Shown in pieces: positions 1 to 11,700 of a stretch of DNA of 64,000 nucleotides. A program made the translations under genes and the position numbers. This DNA comes from Erysipelotrichaceae bacterium OPF54 (GTDB lineage Bacteria > Bacillota_I > Bacilli_A > Erysipelotrichales > Erysipelotrichaceae): positions 1,403,659 to 1,467,658 of the forward strand of contig BQKD01000001.1 in NCBI GenBank assembly GCA_022834735.1. The letters run 5' to 3'. Positions within the stretch are counted from its first letter, which is position 1. Every line of letters starts with the position of its first letter. The notes beneath the pieces were generated by a model. The model ran no database searches. It saw only the letters and a list, made by a program, of their open reading frames with translations, and was not told the DNA's origin.

Positions 1-1119
1 GGCAAGCAGTTTTCCCTGCGGTCGCGCGCATCCAACTTTACGCTCGACGACATTGCCGAACTTGTGCATTTTGCCAACGATCATCATGCCAAAGTGCATG
101 TGACGGTGAACCTGCTTCCGCACGACGAGGATCTCGACGGCCTGGCCGACTATCTGAAAGCGCTGGACAAGGCGGGCGTGCATGCGATCATTGTCGCTTC
201 GCCGGCTATCATGAAGCTGGCGCAGAAACTGAACTGCCGTTTCGAGATCCATGTTTCCACCCAGCACTCCTCGACCAATTCCAATGCGGTCCGGTTCTGG
301 AAGAAGCAGGGCGTGGACCGGGTGGTGCTGGGACGGGAATGCACGCTCGAGGAAATAAAGGCGATCTGCGCGCACGATATCCTTCCGATCGAAGCGTTCA
401 TCCATGGCGGCATGTGCATATCGTATTCCGGGCGCTGCGTGCTGAGCAATCATATGACGCTGCGGGATGCTAACCGGGGCGGCTGCGCGCAAAGCTGCCG
501 GTGGAAATACCACCTGATGGATGACGGAAAGGAAATTTCGGATCCCGGCGATCTGTTTTCCATGTCTTCCAGGGATCTGCAGGCTGTCCGTTATATCGAA
601 GCGCTGATGCGCTGCAACGTCGCCTCGCTGAAGATCGAGGGGCGCATGAAATCAGCCTATTATCTTGCGACTGTCGTTTCGAGCTACCGCCGACTCATCG
701 ATCTTATTTATGAAAAGGGCCATGCAGACGAAGAGGATATGAAAAAGGTGATCGCCGAGATCGGCAAGGCGGAAAACCGGCCGACCGGTCCCGGGTTTTA
801 CGAGGGTGTGCCGGACGAGAACGTGCAGCTGTATGTCGATCACGACGAGATCGTCACCCAGGAGTTTGTTGCCGAAGTGCTCGATTACGATCCGTTCACG
901 AAAACGGCGATGCTGCAGGTGAAAAACCATTTTCTGCCTAATCAGACGATGGAGATCTTCGGTCCGAACATCCCGGCAACGCGCGTGCCGGTCGGAGCGA
1001 TCGAGGATGAAAACGGAAATATTCTCGAAGTTTGCAACAGACCGATGCAAATCGTGTATACTAAATGGGACGGACCGATCGAGAAGAACGCGATGATCCG
1101 CAAAGTCAGACAGTCATAA
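1..1119 (+). CDS. Peptidase U32 family protein (5' truncated by window edge)
   Basis: The frame is open from base 1, so the true start lies upstream. It ends at TAA 1117-1119. The visible part carries typical U32 features: a TIM-barrel-like stretch, then the cysteine-rich block GRCVLSNHMTLRDANRGGC followed by AQSCRWKYHL, and later SLKIEGRMKS. In bacteria this family includes TrhP/YrrO-type proteins needed for 5-hydroxyuridine formation at tRNA wobble position 34, and collagenase-like peptidases. The sequence alone does not separate these roles, although the cysteine block and length favour the tRNA-modification branch. It sits 13 bp upstream of proS in the same direction, so the two are probably co-transcribed. 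Confidence 0.85.
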   Translation, partial: GKQFSLRSRASNFTLDDIAELVHFANDHHAKVHVTVNLLPHDEDLDGLADYLKALDKAGVHAIIVASPAIMKLAQKLNCRFEIHVSTQHSSTNSNAVRFWKKQGVDRVVLGRECTLEEIKAICAHDILPIEAFIHGGMCISYSGRCVLSNHMTLRDANRGGCAQSCRWKYHLMDDGKEISDPGDLFSMSSRDLQAVRYIEALMRCNVASLKIEGRMKSAYYLATVVSSYRRLIDLIYEKGHADEEDMKKVIAEIGKAENRPTGPGFYEGVPDENVQLYVDHDEIVTQEFVAEVLDYDPFTKTAMLQVKNHFLPNQTMEIFGPNIPATRVPVGAIEDENGNILEVCNRPMQIVYTKWDGPIEKNAMIRKVRQS

Positions 1120-1132
1120 AGGAGATATAATC

Positions 1133-2824
1133 ATGAAATTAAGCAACAGTTTCTTTTATACATTGAGAGAAAATTCAAAAGACGAAGATTCCATTTCGAG
1201 CAATCTTCTCGTTCGTGCGGGCATGATCAAAAAGAGTTCCAACGGAATGTATATGATCATGCCGATGGGCAAGCGTGTCCTGTCGAAGATCGAAAACATC
1301 GTTCGCGAGGAAATGGATGCCAAAGGGGCGCAGGAGCTGCTCATGCCGGCATTGATCCCGGAAGATGTGTATATCCGTTCGGGGCGCCGCAGCGCATTCG
1401 GTTCGAACATGTTTTCGCTGCTCGACCGCTACAACAAGAAATATGTCCTTGGTCCGACGCATGAGGAACTGTTCGCGATGGCGGCCAGCATGGATGGCAG
1501 ATCGTACAAGGATTTCCCGTACAATCTGTACCAGATCCAGACCAAATACCGCGATGAGACCAGGCCGCGCTACGGTCTGATCCGTGTGCGCGAATTCATC
1601 ATGAAAGACGCGTATACGTTCGATATCGACGAGGCGGGCCTCGATGTGCAGTACGATAAGATGTACGATGCCTACTGCCGTATTTTCGACCGGATGGATC
1701 TGAACTACAAGATCGTGCGCGCGGATACGGGAGCGATGGGCGGTCTGCTTTCGGAAGAGTATCAGGCGATTTCCAACATTGGCGAGGACATTGTCGTGGG
1801 CTGCGAAGGCTGCGATTTCTCGAGTAACCTCGAGATCGCGGAGGTCGTGGATACGAAAGAGCCTTCGACCGAAGAGAAGAGGGAAATGGAGCTTGTTGAA
1901 ACGCCGAACGCAAAGACGATCGAAGAGGTGGCCGCTTTCTTTGGAAAGAGACCGGAGGATTTTGTCAAGACGCTTCTTTACAATGTGGACGGAAAGGTCG
2001 TGGCGTTCTGTATTCCGGGCGATCGCGAGCTCAACGAGACGAAGGCGCTCAAGGCGCTTGGTGCTGTCGAGATGGAACTGGCGGATTTCGAGAGCGTGGA
2101 AAAAGCGACAGGGGCCAAGGTCGGTTTTGCCGGTCCTGTCGGACTGAGCGTTCCGGTGTATATGGATCGCCAGATCGAAAAGATGCGCAACTTCATCGTC
2201 GGAGCCAATAAGACCGATCATCATTATGCGAATGTGAACGTGGAGGATTTCGAACCGGTGGCTGTTCTTGATCTGTGCCAGGTCAAGGAAGGCGACATCT
2301 GCCCGAAATGCGGGGCGAAGCTGACGTTCGATCACGGTATCGAGGTGGGCAACCTGTTCAAGCTGGGCACGAAGTATTCGGAATCGATGGATCTGATGTA
2401 CACGGATGAGAACAACGCGCTCAGACCGGTATGGATGGGCAGCTACGGTATTGGTCTGGAGCGGTGTATGGCGGCGATCGTCGAACAGCATCATGACGAG
2501 CACGGGATCGTGTGGCCCGACGAGGTGGCGCCGTTCAAGGTATGTATCGTGCCGGTGCAGGTCAAGGACGCGGTGCAGCTCGATACGGCCAATGCGCTGT
2601 ACGACTACTGCCGCGAAAACAAATACGATGTGCTCCTGGACGACCGCAAGGAAAGAGCGGGGGTCAAGTTCAAGGATATGGAGTTGATCGGTATTCCGCA
2701 CCGGATCACGGTGGGGCGCGGTGCGGCTGACGGCATGGTCGAATGGGCCGACCGCAACAAAGAAGGCAAGGAGGAGATCTCGATCGAGGAGGCGAAGAGC
2801 CGGATCGACGCGATCTTCCGATAA
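1133..2824 (+). CDS. proS: Prolyl-tRNA synthetase
   Basis: A 563-aa class II aminoacyl-tRNA synthetase that charges tRNA-Pro with proline. The bacterial-type layout is visible: an N-terminal catalytic core with motif 2 (TKYRDETRPRYGLIRVREF), an inserted editing domain at about residues 225-390 that would deacylate Ala-tRNA-Pro, motif 3 (GSYGIGLERCMAAIVEQ) and a C-terminal anticodon-binding domain (VPVQVKDAVQLDTANALYDY). The length is normal for bacterial ProRS. The ATG is preceded by AAAGGAGAT at 1118-1126 with good spacing. It follows the U32 gene by 13 bp and ends at a strong terminator. Confidence 0.97.
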   Translation: MKLSNSFFYTLRENSKDEDSISSNLLVRAGMIKKSSNGMYMIMPMGKRVLSKIENIVREEMDAKGAQELLMPALIPEDVYIRSGRRSAFGSNMFSLLDRYNKKYVLGPTHEELFAMAASMDGRSYKDFPYNLYQIQTKYRDETRPRYGLIRVREFIMKDAYTFDIDEAGLDVQYDKMYDAYCRIFDRMDLNYKIVRADTGAMGGLLSEEYQAISNIGEDIVVGCEGCDFSSNLEIAEVVDTKEPSTEEKREMELVETPNAKTIEEVAAFFGKRPEDFVKTLLYNVDGKVVAFCIPGDRELNETKALKALGAVEMELADFESVEKATGAKVGFAGPVGLSVPVYMDRQIEKMRNFIVGANKTDHHYANVNVEDFEPVAVLDLCQVKEGDICPKCGAKLTFDHGIEVGNLFKLGTKYSESMDLMYTDENNALRPVWMGSYGIGLERCMAAIVEQHHDEHGIVWPDEVAPFKVCIVPVQVKDAVQLDTANALYDYCRENKYDVLLDDRKERAGVKFKDMELIGIPHRITVGRGAADGMVEWADRNKEGKEEISIEEAKSRIDAIFR

Positions 2825-2828
2825 TAGG

Positions 2829-2865
2829 AAAAGGCGGGAATGAAAATATTTTCGCCTTTTTCGTT
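2829..2865 (+). terminator. Rho-independent terminator after proS
   Basis: The 8-bp stem AAAAGGCG (2829-2836) pairs with CGCCTTTT (2853-2860), followed by a T-rich tail. Confidence 0.85.
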
Positions 2866-2896
2866 TATTTCTTACATTTTTTGTAAGATGTTTTCA

Positions 2897-2925
2897 TTTA
2901 CTTTTCAATTTTTTTCAGGTATATT
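2897..2925 (+). promoter_or_regulatory. Sigma-A-type promoter for the HprK/PEPCK-like gene
   Basis: TTTACT (2897-2902), a 17-bp spacer and TATATT (2920-2925). It lies between the proS terminator and the start of the next gene. AAGGAG follows just before the ATG. Confidence 0.55.
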
Positions 2926-2953
2926 GTACTTATTGTGGAAGGAGTAGTATAGA

Positions 2954-4654
2954 ATGCAAAATAAAATTCATATTGGAAGCCGGCAGGTCATCCTGAACTA
3001 CAGCAGAGCGTATCCGAAAAACCGGGAGAGCCTGCTGGGGTCAGATTCTTTCAAGCGGTTCATCAGTTACTTCATTCATTCGATGAAGGAAGACAGCCCG
3101 AAACTGTATGACTACGTGCTCCGTCATGGAAAATTCACGGAGGACGAGGCGACCGAAAACTTTGTTACATTCTTGCGCATTTTGGCAATTTTCAAAATTG
3201 AAGAAATTGACAGCGAGTATCTGGATGAGCGGGATACGCTGCTGGAAGTTCTCGAGGAAATCTACAAGTCCTGGAGATCGTTACAACGTTTTGGATATAT
3301 GTACTCGGAAAGAACGAGCGATTTCGGAATCAACAACCTGGTGCAGAAGGACAGCTCTCTCAACGATCTGATCCTGCGCACATACCGTCTGTTCGAGGAG
3401 AAGGTGCAGGGGCGTCCGAATCTGGTGTATCGTCAGGTGCAGGCGGGCACGAATGCGTGCTTCTCTGTTCATCACTCGGATGAATTCACGAAGATGGATG
3501 AATACAAAAAGCTCGAGGCGATCCCGATCATCGATACGGTCATGCTGCGTACGCCGATGATCCTTCACCCCAAATCGAGCAAGCGTACGGGCATGTTCAC
3601 CGAGATCGACCACAATCCGATCGATTCGTTCCGTTTCGACAAGGATGAATGGTTCTGCTTCCCTATGAAGGTGGGCAAGCTGCTGTGCTTTGTTTATTTT
3701 AATTCGAAATATACGGCGACCGCGCTTTCGCTGGCGAACCTGTTCGAGCTGGCTACGCGCGAAGAGGCGAAGGAAAAGCCGGACCTGATCGTTTTATACG
3801 GCAACGAAGACAATAAGAACGAGACGACCTTTTACCATGACACGGAAAACGATATCTGGATCGGTTCGATTTCCGATCATCCGCGTGTCGAATACTTCGG
3901 CTATATGAAGAAGATGGCGCTGACGCTGCACAACCTTGCTATGATGCACAGGGGCTGGCTGCCGATCCATGGCGCGTTCGTCAATATCACGCTCAAGGAC
4001 GGCCGCACGAAAGGTATCATGCTGATGGGGGATTCGGGTGCAGGCAAATCCGAATCGATCGAGGCTTTGAAGGTCGTTGGAAAGGATATCATCAAGGATA
4101 TCGATGTCATCTTCGACGATATGGGCACGATCCATGTGGAAGATGGTGTTCCTTACGGCCAGGGTACGGAGATCGGCGCGTTCATCCGTCTGGATGATCT
4201 GGATCCGGGTACGCCGTACCGCGATATGGATCGTTCGATCTTCATGGCGCCGGAAAATCCGAATTCGCGCATGATCGTTCCGGCCGCTCCGTACCGGACA
4301 GTGGTAACGAACCACAAGATCGACCTGTTCGCGTATGCCAACAACTACACGGACGAATACGGTCTCAAGGAGCTGAGTGTCGAGGATGCGAAGGAAACGT
4401 GCAAGATGGGCAAGCGCATGGCGCTGGGCACGACGCAGGAGGTCGGCATTTCCACGACGTATTTTGCGAATCCGTTCGGTCCGATGCAGCAGCAGGATGT
4501 GTGCGAGCCGCTGATCGAGAATGTGTTCCGTTCCCTGAAAGACAACGGGATCTTCCTTGGCGAGATCTATACGCATTTAGGTTTCGACAAGCAGAATCGT
4601 CACGGTCTGCACGAGGCGGCGACCGAGCTGCTCGACTTTATCCGCAAAGACTGA
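2954..4654 (+). CDS. P-loop protein related to HPr kinase / ATP-dependent PEP carboxykinase, role unknown
   Basis: A 566-aa soluble protein. The recognisable part is the C-terminal half. It has a P-loop GDSGAGKSES at about residues 358-367, whose GxSGxGKSE form is the one seen in HPr kinase/phosphorylase, then IDVIFDDMGTIHV (an acidic nucleotide/metal site comparable to that of the HprK-PEPCK superfamily), and an adenine-side segment around VPAAPYRTVVTNHKID. The N-terminal 300 residues match nothing I know. It is much longer than HprK (about 310 aa), and its P-loop lacks the GTGKTT of true PEPCK, so neither name should be taken literally. It has its own promoter and terminator and so is monocistronic. 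It could be a protein or small-molecule kinase. Confidence 0.55.
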   Translation: MQNKIHIGSRQVILNYSRAYPKNRESLLGSDSFKRFISYFIHSMKEDSPKLYDYVLRHGKFTEDEATENFVTFLRILAIFKIEEIDSEYLDERDTLLEVLEEIYKSWRSLQRFGYMYSERTSDFGINNLVQKDSSLNDLILRTYRLFEEKVQGRPNLVYRQVQAGTNACFSVHHSDEFTKMDEYKKLEAIPIIDTVMLRTPMILHPKSSKRTGMFTEIDHNPIDSFRFDKDEWFCFPMKVGKLLCFVYFNSKYTATALSLANLFELATREEAKEKPDLIVLYGNEDNKNETTFYHDTENDIWIGSISDHPRVEYFGYMKKMALTLHNLAMMHRGWLPIHGAFVNITLKDGRTKGIMLMGDSGAGKSESIEALKVVGKDIIKDIDVIFDDMGTIHVEDGVPYGQGTEIGAFIRLDDLDPGTPYRDMDRSIFMAPENPNSRMIVPAAPYRTVVTNHKIDLFAYANNYTDEYGLKELSVEDAKETCKMGKRMALGTTQEVGISTTYFANPFGPMQQQDVCEPLIENVFRSLKDNGIFLGEIYTHLGFDKQNRHGLHEAATELLDFIRKD

Positions 4655-4658
4655 TCTC

Positions 4659-4681
4659 AAGAGGCGCAAGCCTCTTTTTTG
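4659..4681 (+). terminator. Terminator after the HprK/PEPCK-like gene
   Basis: AAGAGGC (4659-4665), loop GCAA, GCCTCTT (4670-4676), then a T-run. Confidence 0.88.
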
Positions 4682-4708
4682 CTTCCTGGTAGGAAGAAAA
4701 GAAAAGTA

Positions 4709-4717
4709 TGGTATAAT
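4709..4717 (+). promoter_or_regulatory. Extended -10 promoter for the Bax-inhibitor-1-like gene
   Basis: TGGTATAAT (TG plus a consensus TATAAT) with no clear -35 box, as expected for extended -10 promoters. A strong Shine-Dalgarno GAAAGGAGG follows at 4731-4739. Confidence 0.6.
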
Positions 4718-4745
4718 AAGGTTCAATTATGAAAGGAGGCAGTTT

Positions 4746-5444
4746 ATGCCACATTACAGTGATTATGATTATTCGTCTTTTTCGGGTGTAAGCGATCAGC
4801 GAAGAGGACTGCTCAAAACGTATACATGGATGTTTTTTGGTGTATTGCTCACCGCTCTGACATCCTTTCTGATGTATACGACTGGTCTGTATTATTATTT
4901 CTGTGTAGGTCCGATGCCGCTTCTGCTCGTGCTGGTTCAGTTTGGTATCGCGTTCGGATTTTCGGGGGCGATGCGCAGCGCGACAAGCACGACCATGAAG
5001 ATGCTGTTCATTATTTTTGCGGTCACGATGGGAATTTCCCTGACTTCGATCGGTATCGTTTACCAGCTGGGAACGATCTTCATCGCGTTCCTTGTCAGCG
5101 CAGTTTACTTCCTGTGCCTGGTGGCGATCGGCATGACGACCAGGCGGGATCTGTCGAGCATTGGCACGATCTGTATCGCCGGGCTGCTTGCTCTGATCGT
5201 TACGCAGGTTGTCCTGATGCTGTTCCGTGTGGGAATGAGCACGCGTCTGATCAGTATCATTGGTCTGCTGCTTTTTACAGGGATCACGGCATGGGATGTG
5301 CAGAGAACGAATCAGATCATGGCCAACACGTCGGGCATGACGCAGGAGAAGTTCGCGATCTTCATGGCTCTGGAACTGTATCTGGATTTTATCAATATTT
5401 TCCTTTATATTCTCCGTCTGCTTGGCAGCAACAACCGCAATTAG
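4746..5444 (+). CDS. Bax inhibitor-1/YccA family integral membrane protein
   Basis: 232 aa with about seven hydrophobic segments separated by short loops, the usual size and topology of the bacterial BI-1/YccA (TMBIM) family. The N-terminal tail YSSFSGVSDQRRGLLKTYTW leads into the first helix. Bacterial members are pH-sensitive calcium leak channels or FtsH-interacting proteins; the function here is not shown. The ATG sits 6 bp after GGAGGC. The gene is monocistronic, with an extended -10 promoter upstream and a terminator directly downstream. Confidence 0.85.
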   Translation: MPHYSDYDYSSFSGVSDQRRGLLKTYTWMFFGVLLTALTSFLMYTTGLYYYFCVGPMPLLLVLVQFGIAFGFSGAMRSATSTTMKMLFIIFAVTMGISLTSIGIVYQLGTIFIAFLVSAVYFLCLVAIGMTTRRDLSSIGTICIAGLLALIVTQVVLMLFRVGMSTRLISIIGLLLFTGITAWDVQRTNQIMANTSGMTQEKFAIFMALELYLDFINIFLYILRLLGSNNRN

Positions 5445-5450
5445 CAATGA

Positions 5451-5476
5451 GATCCGGACATGGTCCGGGTCTTTTA
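5451..5476 (+). terminator. Terminator after the Bax-inhibitor-1-like gene
   Basis: The 9-bp stem GATCCGGAC / GTCCGGGTC has one wobble pair, a 3-nt loop and a following TTTTATT. Confidence 0.85.
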
Positions 5477-5524
5477 TTGTATTTACATAATAGGTATATA
5501 ATAGATATAACATTATATTTTCTT

Positions 5525-5554
5525 TTGACATTTTATATATATTTTTGGTATTAT
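5525..5554 (+). promoter_or_regulatory. Promoter of the giant surface-protein gene
   Basis: A consensus TTGACA (5525-5530), an 18-bp spacer and TATTAT (5549-5554). About 160 bp of leader separates it from the ATG at 5716. Within the leader, AAGGAAAGGAAAAGG gives the ribosome binding site. Confidence 0.65.
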
Positions 5555-5715
5555 TATTGTACGAAATTAAACGGTTGATCGCAGAAAAAACACCCGCGAC
5601 AGGATGAATTCCATACTGTACAGATCCATCCTGCAGGATGCTTTTGTAGAGAAAGTATGGGAAGATGATATACAGGAAAGGGCGTTTTTTTGCGTAAAAG
5701 GAAAGGAAAAGGATT

Positions 5716-8700
5716 ATGAAGTGGAATGAGATTTTTCGTACTCGAAAACTGTTGAAACGATTGATCAGCATGAGTTTGTGTATCGGTATGGCTGGGGGCC
5801 AGCTATTGAGCGGTATTCCTATACAGGCTGAAGAGCAGACGGATGAATCAACGTATGCTTTACCTACGGATACTAAGATCAATCCGAACATTACGATCCA
5901 GCATTATTATCATTTCCCAAATATGGATCTTGGAAATATTGAGGAGGATTTTGGTGGAAAAGATAAGTATTATGATATAAGTCAGGAATTGCAATTAAGA
6001 CAATATTTATCTGGAGTGGAGGCATCTTATACAGGGCCAAAGCCTGTTGTGGTTTGGAACACAAGCCTTCGTAATGGAAAAACTCCTTCAAATGTTAGCT
6101 GGTCACTTTTCAATAATCAAGTAGATAAAGCCTATGAACTGAAACGCGATTTAGATCCTAAAAATACAGTAAAGTTTTCTGATAACGATAAAGGAGAAGT
6201 AAGAACAATCGATCGACTTTATAAATTATTCGAAGATGAACCTGTTCAATACCTAACAAAGCCACAAATGCGTTATATGAATAAGCTTTATAACGGATCC
6301 GCGAATGCAAGCGCATATAATGCCAATTATTCTTTAAAAGAAGTATGGCTGAAAAAGGATTCTACAAATAAAGATCGGATAGAAGAAACTGACTTTTTAG
6401 TTCTTCAGGCTCCTCAGATGGAAGTGGATGGAATCATGCGTCATGATCCTTCCAAATTTATATTTACGAACAATGAGAATAATGCGAATCTTACAAAAGA
6501 AGAAAAGGGTATTCATTATGGTGAAGATCTGAATACAGGAAAAAAGACAGTTCTTGTTACAGAAGATATGGTCATCCGTCTTGTATTTGAGCCAACAACT
6601 GGAACGACGGATATTCAGGATGTTGATTTCTTTGATTACGATATTAGTGATGGATGGTTATATACAAATAAAAAAGCCGCAGATGACACAGCAAAAAATA
6701 ATTCAGATGCTAGTACTATTCCGGAATGGACGGAAGATGATTTGAGAAATTGGATAAATCAGCATCCTAACGCTGATCTTGTTCCACAATCAAGTATTAG
6801 TATTGCAAGCGATACTCGTCCATATGCGAAAATGAAAGTATCATTGCAAAGCAAATTTCCAGAATATAAATTTTTTACAGTCACAAATAAGCAAGGCATC
6901 AATTCAAGTGCAACAGTGTTCGCGTTTGGAAATAATAATACGAAAACAGGATTGGGATTAAAAGAGTGGAAGGGATATACGTTAAATTCCGCTAATAAAT
7001 ATAATCGTTTTGGAAGATCTAAATGGTCACAATTTCCAGATGGTGTTAATTATCAAGGCGCAACTTTTGATCTGGCAGAAGGGTTTAATTCTGACGGTTC
7101 TTTGAAATGGAGCGAGGGTGTTAATGCGCCAGCTATTTTTTCAACAGAGACTCAACTTACCGGGAAAACAGTTTTTAAAGGGTTGCCAAAAGAAAGTGAT
7201 TCAACTGCTGAAAATTATAGTCTCACTTTTTCAAGAAGAGGTGGAACTTATACTTTACAAAAGGTAAATAGAGATGATACACAGACTGTAGTGGCGGATG
7301 AGCTAGATTTACTCCCTCCTTGCTCCGGAGAAGAGAATACACGAATTCGAACAAATGAATTCTGGCCAATGGATGCAGCAAGTACATTTGGACAAGATGG
7401 TCATGATTTAAAATTTGGAAGTAAAGATAAGCAGTCACAAAGAGCTGCTTATGGACAAACCCCAGAAGGAACATATGCCGAAGAATTATTGCCATATAGT
7501 GATAGTTATGGCGATCATAATGCTTATTTCGGTATGAAAACACAGATACCATTTGTATTGGAAGATGGATATTGTGCACCACTTCGTTATTTCTTTTACG
7601 GAGATGATGACCTTTTTGTATTCCTCTCAAAAACAGATAGTCAAGGAAATATCATAGAAGGAACGACAAAAAAGGTTGTCGATCTTGGAGGTGTCCATTC
7701 TTCTTACGGTATATTTGTTAATCTTTGGGATTTCATAGATGATAAAACAGACGAACCGATTGCTGAGCAAACCAATGAAGATGGAACTGTAGAAAATATT
7801 TATGCATTTAAAAAGAAGAATGTGACGGCAAATTCACGTGTTAGTGAAAATGAAACTGAGAATTCTTCAGATACTAAACAGAATTATGTTCTGTCTATTT
7901 TCTATACTGAACGTGGTGCTTCAGGTTCTTCATGCTATATGCGTTTCTCCATACCGTTCGAAGGGCTTTCTATGGAAGAGACGGCGATGAATGGACAGAT
8001 CCAGGTCGAAAAAGAAGTAAGATATTCATTGCAGAATGAGGAGCCTTCTACGGAAAACCAAGACCAATATGTCTATCAACTTACTCTTCAAAATCCGGAA
8101 GGTGAAGATCTGAATAATCAATATGAAATATTGATATACAATCTTGATGAGAATGGCAACAGAAAAGAAGGAGAAGTTTCAAGAGGATATATCGCACCAA
8201 ACGGAACGTTCAGGATAACAAATAAGCAGCAGGCGTTAATAACAGGATTGCCACGTTCAGGACCGGACGATAATTTAAGCACTTCAAAATATAAAGGATA
8301 CTATTATGAAGTAAAAGAGCTTGGAACGTATGATAAGACATATACTAATAGTGATTACAGTGAATCTGACGATACGAATCTAAAGAATCTTAGACCGATT
8401 TCGCCAAACACTTCTACTACTTTCTTAAGCGGGACGATCGAAAAAGGATTAGATCTTGAGCAGGGCAAGTACCAGGAAGGTTATGCATTCTCAAGCCTGA
8501 TTAAAGATCAAAACTATGTCCGGTTTATCAATGCAGAAGATCCGGGAGTGATCAAACTGAAAAAAGTGGTAGATCCACAGATAGAAACAGATACCGATTT
8601 TACTTTTAATATCACATTGACGAACGCAGAGACTTCAATAAAAACACTGCCATATATCTTAAATCGAGCTAATCCTTCTCAAGGGCAATCGGATCAGGAA

Positions 8701-11700
8701 CTGGGTACAAAAACAAGCGATGAGGGAAAAGAAGGACAATTTGAATTTAAACTGAAAAAAGATGATGAATTGATTCTTTATAACCTGCCTGTTGGAACAA
8801 AATACGAGATTAAAGAAGCTCAAGCCAAAACAGCCAGCGAACAATTCGAAGTGAAGGAAATTCAGTTCAGTGGAAAATATGTTCCTGATGGAGAAACCAA
8901 TTCCAAATCAGTTGTCAGAGGTATAATTCAAGCTTCAACAGATAATACGAAACCTGAGATCGGTGTAACCTTTGTCAACGAATACCATAAGATCGCGGAA
9001 GTAAATATCCCGGTACAAAAGTTTGTTACAGGAGAAGCGTTTGCTGGTGATGAATCGTATACTTTTGAAATAACATCAGATACTGAGGGAGCGCCAATGC
9101 CTGAAAAGACACAGATTAATGTTGCCGGTCTTGTCCAGGACAATGGAACGGCAATGATCGCGGCAGATAATGTATATAAAGCAGAAGGTCAATTCGGACC
9201 AATCGTATTCGACGATACGATGGAATCAGGAAAGTATACTTATACAATTCATGAAATTGCTGGAAAAGAAGATAACGTTCTATATGACGTAAATAAATAT
9301 CATGTAACTGTTAAGGCCGTCATAGGAGATGATGGAACTGTAACTGTAGAATCCATTACAGCAATCGATGATGCGGGAAATCCAATTGGAGATCCTCTGA
9401 ACGATCTAATCTTTGTTAATGATAAAGTGCAGCCGGTTCAAGTGAATATACCAGTCGAAAAAATATTCAATGGACGTAACATAACAGATCAGGATGTATT
9501 CACATTCAGGATTTCAGAAGAGGAAATGTCTAACAATCCAAAACGACTCAATGCGTTATTAAAGGAAAAAAAGAATACGATTGATGTGAAACAGGGAGAA
9601 AACGGTGAACTGAATGGCAATTTTACATTAGGTGATTTCGGTCTGGAAGATGTTGGAAAAACGTATAAGTTCCTCATTGATGAAGTGGTCGGTAGTAAGC
9701 CGCTTGATCAAGTAGAATATGATACGCATAAAGAACTGATCGCTTTAACTTTTACGCTGGAACCTACTGCTGATAATGCTTCACAGCACATAGTATCGCA
9801 TCTCACTCTTTCTTCTGAAGAGAATACACCAAAAATAACTGAAAATAATCCAATAACATTTACAAACACTTATCACGCTGTCGATCAAATTGTTATTCCT
9901 GTACAAAAAGTGCTGCATGGACGCAACCTTACAGATGATGATCGCTTTGTATTCGAAATCAGTGCTGAGGCGAATACACCAATGCCTGAACAGACCAGAT
10001 TGACAATCGCCAAGAATGATTTATTGAAAAATTCTGAAAACATCGCTCAGAAGCAATTCATTATTCCTTTGACAGATGAACATATCAAAACTGGCGATAA
10101 CGCAACATATACATATACGATTAAGGAATTGAAAGGAAATGATACGAATATCCAGTATGATGTTGCGACGACATATACGATAACTGTCAAAGCTTCCAAT
10201 ACTACTGAAAACGGTATAACTTCTACTATAGCAGTTGTAGATGAAAATGGAGAGCGTCAGGAACCAGCAATTGCTAAATTTGAAAATACGCATTATGAAC
10301 CAATTTCTGCTTCGATCCCAATCCGGAAAGTATTAAACGGACGTGAGGAAGAAGCCGGAGATATCTTTACATTCCAGATTCGTGGGAATGATGACGCATC
10401 TCAGGCAAAAATTAAGACACCATCAAAAGTGGATATTAATCTTTCAAAAGAAAATACCAACCAGTTTAATATTGGAGAATTTACTCTTGAAGATGTAGAT
10501 AAGGAATACCGGTTCGTGCTTGAAGAACAAAAAGGCGATATCGAACAGTTGGATTATGATACTTCAAAAATAACCGTAAAAGTCACGTTTGAATTAAAGG
10601 ATACTGACGATGGATCAAAAACGATTGTTCCTGTTATTCAGCGCGTTGAAGGGGAAAATCCAGCTATTGATGCAGAAAATCCAGTTGTCTTCACAAACAC
10701 CTACCGTCCGACAGGAACGCTTAAAATTCCTGTCACGAAGACATTGGAAGGAAGAAGCTTTACAAATGGCGACCGGTTCCTGTTTGAAATCACAGGAGAA
10801 GAGGGAGCGCCATTACCGGCCCAGACGATCCTTTCTGTATTGCCAACAACTGAGGCTTCGGTTGAATCTTTGTTCGGACCGATCACGTATACAGAAGAAA
10901 ATGTAGGTAACACTTATCTATATACTGTAAAAGAAATCTCGACCGGACTTTCCGGAATAAAATATGATGAAGCAAAATATGAGGTCAAGGTCAATGTAAC
11001 CAAAAATGACAAAGGCGAAATCATTCCGAATGCTATCTATAATAATGGAACCATAAATGTAAATGAAATAAAGTTTGTGAACCATTATGATCCGGAAGTC
11101 GTTGTAAAACTGCCGGTCATGAAAACATTGGAAGGCAGAACAATGACAGATTCAGACAAATTTGTCTTTGATCTGAATGGTGAAGGATCTGCTCCTATGC
11201 CAGAACATAATCAGGTCACTGTTCAAGGAAAAGGAGATCATACGGCAGCAACTACCTTTGATCCGATCGTCTTCAAGAACGAAGGAACATATAAATACCG
11301 CATAACAGAACATCAGGGATCAATAGAACATATTCAGTATTCTAAAGTCGAATATACAGTAACAGTGAATATTGCAAAGGATCCGGTATCAGGCGCTTTG
11401 ACATCGAGTTACTCGATGGTATCCTCAGCTGCTCCTGATGTCACAAGTGATACCGCGGCATTTGTCAATGTCTATCAGCCAAGCGGAACATGGATACCAT
11501 CCGTAACAAAAGAACTTCTTGGGGCTGAACTCAAAGACCAGGCGTATTCGTTCGAAATGACCGTGACTGATGATGGAGACAATGTAATTTATCAAAAGGA
11601 AGCGCAGAACAGTGCGGACGGTTCCGTAGACTTCCCGCTCGTACAATTTAATACAGTTGGAAACTATACGGCCGTCATCAAAGAAGAAGCTCTGCCAGCT

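Noticed and set aside
1175..2701. 508-codon open frame antisense to proS
   Set aside because: Low-complexity His/Arg/Asp-rich translation produced by the codon bias of proS; proS itself is unambiguous.
2954..4654. Calling the P-loop protein PEP carboxykinase
   Set aside because: The P-loop is GDSGAGKSE, not the GTGKTT form of the enzyme, and the N-terminus does not match it; only a superfamily link is supported.
4638..5891. 417-codon minus-strand frame over the Bax-inhibitor-1 gene
   Set aside because: Runs across two terminators and two promoters of plus-strand genes; its translation has no consistent character.
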